Source: Parvularia atlantis
Taxonomy: Eukaryota; Opisthokonta; Rotosphaerida
NCBI GenBank assembly: GCA_943704415.1
Contig: CALSCO010002180.1
Location: forward strand, 1-25,558
Reading direction: 5' to 3'
Length of the DNA: 25,558 bases
A model generated the notes under the pieces. It saw only the letters and a list, made by a program, of their open reading frames with translations. It did no database searches and was not told the DNA's origin. Shown piece by piece: positions 18,446 to 25,558 of this stretch (its first letter is position 1; each line of letters starts with the position of its first letter). A program made the position numbers and the translations under genes.

Positions 18446-21400
18446 ATGTCGGCCGCCCAGCGCCTGCTCGCGCCCGGCGCCGACGACGAGGAGACGGGCG
18501 GGATGCCGCCCGTGCACGACGCGGACGCCGATGCGGGCGAGAAGCTGTCGGCGGCGCAGTGGTGCGCGCGCTACAAGTGGTACTTTGTGGTGCGCGTCGG
18601 GTGAAGATGATGGCGCGGGGGTTCACCGCGATGGCGCGATCGGGCGCGCCGCCCGCAGGCCATCTTCGCCATCGCGCTTATCGTGCTGGTCGTTACCGTC
18701 TCGGTGCTGGCCACGCGCCCGGGCAGCGCCGGCGGCGCCGCGCTCGCGGGCTACCAGGACCAGCAGACTGAGGCACGTGCTCAACTGCAATCAGCCCGGG
18801 AGACTGACGAGCGCTTGTGCGCACACAGGGCCGGGCGCTCTGCGCCGACTTCCGCAACAGCACACCGCGCGTCTCGGCGCCCAACGCCGACCTCGGCGTC
18901 GTCTCGCCCGTGTACCTGATCAAGAACGCGAACGTGTGGATCGGCCTCGGTGCGGACGGCCGCGCTCCCGCGCATCTGCGACTTATCCGCGTGCGCAGAG
19001 GGCGAGGCGGGCGAGATGCAGCCCAACACCGACGTGCTTCTGTACAACGGCACGATTCGCGCGATCGGCGTCGGCCTCAGCTTCGCCGACGCGACCACAA
19101 TCGACGGCACCGGCAAGCACGTCACGCCGGGCCTGGTCGACCTGCACAGCCACGTCGGCGTGTACGCGCAGCCCGAGCTCAACGGCAACTCGGACGGCAA
19201 CGAGGCCACCAATCCGACGTACCCGCAAGTGCGCGCGATCGACGCCTTCTGCCCGCGCGACGAGTCCATCCGGCGCATCCTCCGCGGCGGCGTCACCGCG
19301 TCGCTTGTCCTGCCCGGCTCGGCCAACACGATGGGCGGCGAGGCCTTCGCCGTCAAGCACAACGGCTCGTCCGTCGCCCAGGCCCAGATCCACGACGCGC
19401 CGCGCTATATGAAGATGGCCTGCGGCGAGAATCCCAAGAACGTGTACGGCTCGCAGGGCGTGACGCCCGCGTCGCGCATGGGCTCGGCCTGGGTCATGCG
19501 CCAGCGCTTTGAGCTCGCCAAGAAGCTTGCAGTATCACAGGTGCGCGGGGCGGCGCGGCAGAGACAGGGCGCGCTCGTGCTGAGCGTGCGCGCGCAGGAC
19601 GACTGGTGCGCGCTGCCCTCGACCACATCGCGCTACCCGACCGAGCTCGAGCTCGACTCGCTCGTGGCCCTCCTGCGCGGCTCGCTCATCCTTAACGTGC
19701 ACTGCTACACCGTGTGGGACATGGAGATGATGATCCGCCTGTCGAAGGAGTTCCGGTTCGACATCAGCGCGTTCCACCACGCGATCGAGGCCTGGAAGCT
19801 GGCCGAGACGCTGGCGGAGGAGGACATTGTCACGGCGACCTTTGCCGACTCGTGGGGCTTCAAGGACGAGGTGCGCAACAGCGCGCGCCTGGGTCATCAA
19901 GCCCACACGCCTCGCAGAGCTACTACGCGTCCGTGCGCGCGCCCTCGATCCTGTACAACGCCGGCGCCAAGGCACGGGCATGCGGCGAGACGGTGCCGTG
20001 CTCTGACGCCGCGCCCAGGTGGTCATCAAGTCGGACCACCCGGTCGTGGCCGGCGACACGCTCATGTTCGAGGCGGCCAAGGCGGCGGCCTACGGCTTCC
20101 CACAGACGTACGCGCTCGCGTCGGTGACGAGCGTGCCCGCGCGGGCGATGCGCCTGGACAACCGTATCGGCTCGCTCGAGGTCAGCAAGGACGCTGACGT
20201 GGTCATCTGGGACCGGTCGCCGTTCCTCGTCGGCGCCAAGGTCGACAAGGTGCGGTCACGCTGGAGCGCTCTTGCGCGCACACTCAGCGCCGCCACTGCG
20301 CAGGTGTTCCTCAACGGCGAGAAGCTGGTCGACGACGACCTCCCGGCCGACACCGCCGCGCCCGTGGCCACGACGCCCGCGATGACCATCGCGCCCGCCG
20401 GCTCGTGCACCACCAACGTGCCCAAGACGCTCACCAATTACAAGCTCTTCAACGCCAAGATTGTCACGGGTGCGCCGACCCGCCCGCCGCAGCAGGCGTG
20501 CGCAGCTGACGTCGCCGTCGGCCAGGCACCGGCGTGAACTACACCGAGATGCTGGTCAACAACGGCGTCATCACGTGCCTCAGCAGCAACACCGGCCCGT
20601 GCGGCAACGCGGACGTCACCTTCAACTTGCAGGGCGGCACGGTCATCGCTGTGCGTGTCTGGCACACCAACGCGCACGCTCGTCGCTCACGCGCGCCTCG
20701 CAGGGTATGGCCAACTTTGGCCAGAACCTGGGTCTGGCCGAAATCGAGCAAGAGTCGCATACGCAGGACGGCGTCGCGCAGGTGCGTCTTCTCGCGCGCG
20801 CGTGGTGGGCCGTGTGCGCTCACAGCGCGCGCCGCCGCCTCGCCGCAGGACTCGTTCGAGAGCATGACCAAGGTGCGCGCGATCGACGGCGTTCAGTTCT
20901 TCTCGGCGTCGCACCTGGTCGAGGCGGCCTTTGCCAGCGGCGTGACCTGGACCGTGACCCACCCAATGGGCTCGCGCCTCGTCGTCGGCCAGAGCGGCGC
21001 GTTCCTGACCGACATCAGCAGGACGACGGCGACCGGCGCCACCGTGCTCAGGGAGGTCACGGCGCTGCACGTCGCGCTGGGCCAGTCGGTCAAGGCCTCC
21101 GGCACAATCGCCGGCTCCATCTCGGGCCAGGTTGCGGCGCTGCGCGGTCTGCTCGAGACGGCCGCGACCGACCCGCTCAAGAGTGTCGTCAACGGCACCA
21201 TCCCGCTCGTCGTCCACGCGGCCAACGCCGACACGATCGCGTCGACCCTGCGCATGCTGCAAACCTTCAGCAATGTGCGGTGCGTCGCGCCGGACGGGGA
21301 AGCGCTGCTGGTACCACTCACTCAAAGCGGCGCGCACACGCAGCATCATCGTCTACGGCGCGGCCGAGGCTGCGCTCGTCATTCCGCAGCTGTCGGCCGC

Positions 21401-21883
21401 CGGCGCGGCGGTGATCCTCAAGGTGCGCATAAGCGGGCGCGCCGGGCGCGGCGAGCTCACGGGCGGTGCGCCAGGGCGTGCATTGCTTCCCTAAGCTGTG
21501 GGAGGAGCAGCGTTGCGACTCGTCGACCGTCGCCAAGCTCGTCGCCGCGGGCATTCCGACAGCGATCGCGCCGCAGTCGATCGACTGGACGCGCAACCTG
21601 CGCTGGGAGGCCGGCCTGGCGCGCTCATTCGGGCTGACATTTGACCAAGCGCTGGCAGCCGTGACGTCTGTGCCGGCGTCGCTGTTTGGCTTGCCGGACG
21701 CAGGCGTGATCGAGGAGGGCAGGCTGGGTGCGTGCGCCCGCGTGTGCGTGCACCGCGCGGCTCAAGGCGCGCGCGTGTCCAGCCAACTTTGCCGCGTTCA
21801 ACGGCGACCCGTTCGCGCTGCAGACGGCGCCGCAGCTGGTGGGCGTGGGCACGACCGCGCTGTGCTTCCCAATGCAGCGCTGA
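18446..21883 (+). CDS. Membrane-anchored tandem amidohydrolase-fold protein
   Basis: Exons: 18446-18589, 18659-18772, 18829-18949, 18999-19540, 19598-19870, 19918-19971, 20019-20249, 20304-20469, 20526-20650, 20704-20781, 20849-21279, 21344-21422, 21475-21727, 21783-21883; 903 aa. Residues 1-48 are acidic and cytosolic in style. Residues 49-68 form a hydrophobic helix, so it is a predicted type II membrane protein. The first half is a metal-dependent amidohydrolase of the imidazolonepropionase/dihydroorotase superfamily: VTPGLVDLHSHVG with HxH at 176/178, GVTASLVLPGSANTMGG, ACGENPKNVYG, NVHCY (His 342) and IKSDHP (Asp 422). The second half repeats the fold (NGEKL, NNGVITCLS, AGIPTAIAPQ, VTSVPASLFG) but has GMANFGQN where the HxH would be. 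It may be a non-catalytic partner domain. Proteins of this about 900-aa design are known in fungi and some amoebae; substrate unknown. Two introns are GC-AG. Confidence 0.87.
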
Positions 21884-21965
21884 GCTGCGGACCGGGGGCC
21901 AGTGCCGCAAGTCCGAAAGGAAAAAGCAGAGATATACGATGAATGGAAAAAGGTGCACGGTCTCA
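21884..21965. other. 82-nt convergent spacer
   Basis: Short spacer between two stop codons. It includes an A/G-rich segment (21916-21953) that is AT-richer than its surroundings and may carry 3'-end signals of one or both genes. No canonical AATAAA is present. Confidence 0.5.
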
Positions 21966-22628
21966 TCACACCTCCACCTCCGTCTCGTCGTCGTCGTCCT
22001 CCTGCAGGACGACGACCTGCACCGTACCAAGCGAGGCCAGGAGCGTGCGCAGGAAGATGACGCCCCAGCAAAAGTGGAAGCCGCGGTAGAGCGCCGTCCA
22101 GCCCTCCTCGCGCACGATGCGCCGCAGGCAGTCGAGCGCGCCCGTGTAGCGCAGCGGCGACAGGCGCACGCTCTGCCGTCGGAGTGCGTCAAAGGCGATC
22201 GAGCTGCAACACGCGCGTACCGTGTCGAGTGGCCGGTCGCGCCGTGGGCTGCCGCGCCAGACGGGCGTCCACTGGGCCTGGAGGCGCCACTGGTTCGTGC
22301 GCGTGCACGGTGTGAGCGCCCTTCTTGTCTGACGCGCGCACGCCACCTGTACGGTCTCAATCGGGATCGTCACGGCCAGCCCGACCGTCTCGATCGCGAG
22401 CTTTCCGAGCAGCCAAACGAGCGACTGCGTGCGGGCGCGGCGTTGGCCACGCACCACAACGCGCGCGTGTTGTGCACACCTCCTCCGGCACGCCCAGCAG
22501 GCGCCCGAGAACAATCGGCGGCAGGCGGCTGAAGAGCGTCGCGAGGGTGTTGTGGGCGATGGCGAGATCGAGCCCGCGCAGCAGCCCAGCGAAGCTGCGA
22601 TGCACGGCGGCGTAAGCGCGCACGTGCG

Positions 22629-22667
<39 letters not shown>

Positions 22668-23621
22668 AGCGCACGTACCCCTCCTCGCGCAGCACGGCCC
22701 AGAAGCAGTGGAAGGCGCTGTGGTATTTGCGGGCCGTGGGCGTCTGCTTCTGCACGACGAGCCTGGCGATTGGCGGTGAGACACGGCGAGCGTGGCGAGC
22801 ATGCGACAGTCGCACCGGGTACGGATCAGCTCCATCGGGTAGAAGAGCGCGGTTGTGAACGCGGACGAGAGCAGCGTCGTCGTTACGTTGGGCACGACGC
22901 TCGGCAGGCTCTCTGTCGCGGGCGCGTGATCAGCAGCGCGCTATGCGCCGGCGCGGGCGCACCGATCGAGATGGCGTCGTCGAGCCCCACCAGCTCGTTC
23001 ATGTACGACTCGACGATCGGCTGGCACAGCAGGAACGCAAAGTCGTGCTGGAGCGCGATGGCATTGCCTGCGCGTGCGCCCGCGGATGAGGCACGGCCGG
23101 GATCGGGCGGGCGTCGGCGCGCACCCTTCCACAGCGCCAGCATGCCCTCCTGCGCGACGACGGCGCGCACGGTCGTCCACGTGCCGCGCAGCCGCGGCAG
23201 TGAAGGCACGCGGCGCACCTCGAGGTACTGCGCGCCGCGCCCGTGTCAGCAGCCGTCGGTGCGCAACGGCGATCGAGCCGCGCACATCGGTCGCGCCGCG
23301 CGGGCCGACGACGCGGTTGCCGTCGCGGTCGATGTCGGTCGCATCGGCGGCGCTGTTGTCGGCGTCGGCGCCGTCGACGTCGTTGTCGGGCTCGCCCAGC
23401 GGCGCGTACTGCACGCGCATGAGGATGTGCGCCGTCTGCGCTCACATCGTGAGCAATCGGAGGCGCGGCATTTGCGGCGCGCGACGACGACGACGACGCA
23501 CGCGGATCGGCGTGTACAGCGAGCCGGCGGCGAGGTACGTGACGGTGCGCGTGGCGACCCTGCGCAGCAGCTCGGCCAGCTGCGCGTCGCTGAGAGCGTC
23601 GTCTTCCTCGGCGCCCTCCAT
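21966..23621 (-). CDS. Degenerate mitochondrial carrier protein, Ugo1/SLC25A46 type
   Basis: Exons: 23621-23502, 23435-23268, 23227-23125, 23067-22963, 22912-22816, 22762-22679, 22594-22480, 22424-22347, 22289-22221, 22172-21966; 381 aa. It has the threefold carrier layout: repeats ending QEGMLALWKG, REEGFAGLLRG and REEGWTALYRG. The P-x-D/E-x-x-R/K signatures are degenerate: YTPIR in the first repeat, PMELIR in the second, PIETVQ in the third. The start is acidic and lacks a presequence. An acidic insert with NDVDGADAD lies near 57-66 and an acidic tail closes the protein. Loss of signature charges, together with the LEVRR-to-LWKGNA pattern, recalls outer-membrane carrier homologues that organise mitochondrial fusion (Ugo1, SLC25A46) rather than solute exchangers. 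MTCH-like membership is the main alternative. The ATG is 50 nt from the divergent CUE gene. Exon choice in the third repeat (22346 and 22220 donors) rests on in-frame introns and is less certain. Confidence 0.75.
22631..22667. repeat. Homopolymer C run (37 nt) in an intron
   Basis: Thirty-seven consecutive C on the plus strand (G in the sense of the carrier gene) lie in its intron 22595-22678, soon after a GTACGT donor. A G37 run in pre-mRNA could fold into G-quadruplexes. The length may be an assembly estimate. Confidence 0.95.
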
Positions 23622-23671
23622 GCGTCTGTGTGTCGATCAATGGACAATTGACGGCAGCTGGATACGTAGCG
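23622..23671. promoter_or_regulatory. 50-nt bidirectional start region (carrier / CUE protein)
   Basis: Fifty nt lie between two divergent ATG codons, with a locally AT-richer core around CAATGGACAATTGAC. No TATA box or known factor site can be named. The promoter role is inferred from position. Confidence 0.5.
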
Positions 23672-25323
23672 ATGTCGTCCGCGTCCGCTTCGGTCTCGCT
23701 CGAGGACGCCGTGCTGAGCGGCAAGGTCTGGGTGCAGGACAAGGAGTGCGCGCTCGTGCTCACGCCACAGCGCCTGTTCTGCAAGGAGTTTGCGAGCGAC
23801 GTCGAGGGTGCGCGGCCTGCGCCTGCGCCGTTCGTGCGCGTCTGTCGTCAGCGTTCACACGGCGCACACACGCGCGCCGCACGCGCACGACGCAGCCTTC
23901 ACGCTCGCCCTCAACCACATCATCAGCGTGCGCGGGGACGCGGCCGACGCGCGCGCGCTGGTCGTGACGGGCGTGTTCCGCGACCCGCGCGGTGAGGCCC
24001 ACGACCCGTATGCGCGTCACAAGCACGCGCTGAGACGCGCGACGCCGGCAGGGACCGGGGCGCTGCTGCAGCTCGACATGCGCGTCGTCTGCGGCGAGCC
24101 CGGCGAGGCGCACGAGTGGGTCGAGACGCTCAACTCGATCATCACCGACAGCAACATCCGCGCCGTGCAGGCCGACCGCCAGCGCGCCGAGAAGCACCGC
24201 GCGCGCCAGGATGCGGCCGTGGCCGAGCTCAAGCAGATGTTCCCGAACGTGGACGACGACGTGCTGCTGTCCATCTACGTCGTGCGTCCTGCGTGCGCGG
24301 CGCGCGGCGCGTGCGGCGGCCGATAACGCGCGCATGTCACGCAGGCGAACGGCGACAACACGGCCGCGTGCATCGAGCCGCTGCTGGCCATGAGCGACCC
24401 CAACTACACCGGTGCGCGTGCGGCGAGCAGCGTGCACGGCTGTGCGGCAGGGCTCACGCGGTGCCGCAGGCCCCGTCAGCGGCGCGGTCGGCGGCACCGA
24501 CGGCGACACGATCTCGCCGCAGGAGCAGATGCTGCAGGACGAGATGCTTGCCAAGATGCTGCAGGACGAGGCGCGTCCTGTCCGCGCACATGCGTGCGTC
24601 CTGCTGACCCGACCGCGCCTCGCAGCTGTTCATGGAGCAGCTGCAGAGCAACGAGCAGATGCGCCACACGCTGCGGTCACGGGGGGCGCCGGGCGCACCC
24701 GCCGCTGCCGGCGCCGCATCGTCATCGTCGTCGTCGGGCGCCGAGCATGCCGCGCACTCGGGCCCGTCGTTCGCCGAGCGCATCACGAGCATGAGCCAGG
24801 GTACGCGGCGACCGCGCGCTGTCGGCCGCGCGCTGATGGCCTCGCCCGCAGCGACCAAGAAGAGTGTGATGGACATGTACCGCAAGTTCACGACCAGCGC
24901 CCGCCCGCCCAACCGCACCAACTCGGCCGACGCGCTCGGGCAGGAGATGGTTTCGCTGAGCGTGCGGCCGACCGAGGCACGCGCGCGTGCGCTCTGTGCG
25001 GTCGCCCGCGGCTGAGCTGTGCATGCGCGCGTGCGCACGCAGGAGGAGTACGCCGACTTCCCCGCCGAGGACGACGACGACGAGTCGAGCGGCCTGCTGC
25101 GGACGAAGAAGAAGGCGCCTGGAGTGAGACAAGCGCGCGCGCGCGCGCGTCGTGTCGCACATCGCGCTGACGGCGTCGGCGGCAGGCGCAGCGGGACACG
25201 TCGCTGCCGTGGGACGAGGGCGCGCCAGCACTGGTACCCGCGCCAGCACCCGCGCCCGCGAGCAAACGCACGGCCGCCGGCGCGCCGCCCCTCAGCGCAG
25301 ACGAGGAGGACTCGTTCTTGTGA
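23672..25323 (+). CDS. PH-like and CUE domain protein
   Basis: Exons: 23672-23807, 23896-23991, 24052-24281, 24345-24411, 24470-24570, 24626-24800, 24852-24961, 25043-25123, 25186-25323; 377 aa. Residues 14-115 read as a PH/GRAM-like fold: SGKVWVQDK, LVLTPQRLF, a strand-rich middle and a closing helix with EWVETLNSII. A charged helix leads into a CUE domain near 136-175 that shows the diagnostic MFP and the C-terminal LL (EPLLAM). CUE domains bind ubiquitin, so a membrane- or ubiquitin-linked adaptor is likely. Then come a Gln-rich helix (QEQMLQDEM), a Ser run, a conserved-looking KKSVMDMYRKF helix, an acidic stretch and a Pro/Ala-rich end. The tail from QEQMLQDE to MYRKF recalls CUEDC1-like proteins, but the PH-like start does not; exact orthology is open. 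One intron (24571-24625) is GC-AG. Confidence 0.72.
25133..25149. repeat. Alternating (CG)n tract in an intron
   Basis: Seventeen bases of G/C alternation sit just after the GTGAGA donor of the last intron of the CUE gene (25124-25185). Confidence 0.8.
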
Positions 25324-25520
25324 GTCCTGAGCCAGTGACGCACTTGTCTCCGCGTACCCTCAAGATCAAAACAGTTGAGATTCCCTCACTAACATTCGCA
25401 GCGACTACGCCGTGTATTGCCATGAATTTCATGTTTTTCGCATGACAATTTCATTTCATGACTCGCATGTCAGTTTTACATTTTTTGACACGTTCTTTGC
25501 ACTTCTAGATTCGTGACAAC
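25324..25520 (+). promoter_or_regulatory. AT-rich intergenic region upstream of the last gene
   Basis: This 197-nt gap is the only clearly AT-rich stretch in the window; the core 25430-25500 has runs such as TTTTACATTTTTTGACAC. It holds repeated TGACA/TGTCA-type words (CATGACAA, CATGACT, CATGTCA, TTGACAC) and TTCGTGACA at 25510-25518, just before the ATG. It follows the CUE-gene stop, so its 5' part may also carry that gene's 3' end. It probably contains the promoter of the gene starting at 25521. Confidence 0.6.
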
Positions 25521-25558
25521 ATGGCCGACGCCGTAGCGCCACCGACGGCCGCGACGAG
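25521..25558 (+). CDS. 5' end of an unidentified gene (partial)
   Basis: An ATG after the AT-rich region opens a frame of 12 codons (MADAVAPPTAAT) with Ala/Pro-rich content and runs off the window. The upstream context (shared TTCGTGACA word, AT-rich promoter-like stretch) supports a true start. Too little is present to name a family. Confidence 0.5.
   Translation, partial: MADAVAPPTAAT

Noticed and set aside
1-25558. tRNA, rRNA, CRISPR arrays, transposons or virus-derived elements
   Set aside because: No cloverleaf, rRNA core, regular repeat-spacer array, terminal repeats, transposase or reverse-transcriptase motifs were found; nearly all bases are assigned to host genes.

Overview
This is a GC-rich window from the nuclear genome of a very compact, intron-dense eukaryote. 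Nine complete protein genes and the first codons of a tenth lie almost end to end. Each was rebuilt by joining short open stretches whose frames, splice phases and family motifs agree; every complete model closes on a multiple of three. The nine models carry about 127 introns, mostly 40-88 nt (longest 125 nt). Only about 0.6 kb of the window is neither exon nor intron. The mix (DH-PH RhoGEF, Rtt109-type acetyltransferase, Ugo1/SLC25A46-type carrier, kynurenine/aminoadipate aminotransferase, mitochondrial uL11, CPSF160) suggests a unicellular eukaryote, perhaps from the fungal/opisthokont/amoebozoan side. The sequence alone does not settle the lineage. Bacterial or organellar origin is excluded by the spliceosomal introns.

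Layout. 31-2567 (+): CW/PHD zinc-finger protein carrying a bacterial/phage-type beta-class DNA adenine methyltransferase. 2728-7760 (-): SH3-DH-PH-PX RhoGEF. 7775-8985 (-): Rtt109-like histone acetyltransferase. 9021-9814 (-): mitochondrial ribosomal protein uL11m. 9836-11869 (+): KAT II/AADAT aminotransferase. 11893-18416 (-): CPSF160 with 37 exons. 18446-21883 (+): membrane-anchored double amidohydrolase. 21966-23621 (-): degenerate mitochondrial carrier of Ugo1/SLC25A46 type. 23672-25323 (+): PH-like plus CUE-domain protein. 25324-25520: the only AT-rich intergenic region. 25521-25558: start of a further gene.

The most unusual content is: (1) a 15-exon gene that fuses chromatin-reader zinc fingers to a phage-like adenine methyltransferase whose catalytic motif reads DPPS instead of DPPY; (2) a 5' splice-site code of the form G-Y-R-C-G (mostly GTGCG, with nine GC-AG introns in the GCACG style), implying a changed U1 snRNA or extreme bias; (3) gene spacing down to 14-35 nt, including divergent start codons 21 and 29 nt apart; and (4) a possible in-frame splice joining the Rtt109 and RhoGEF genes. 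The genes do not form one pathway. Two of them (methyltransferase and Rtt109) act on chromatin, two (uL11m and the carrier) are mitochondrial, and the rest are housekeeping or signalling genes.
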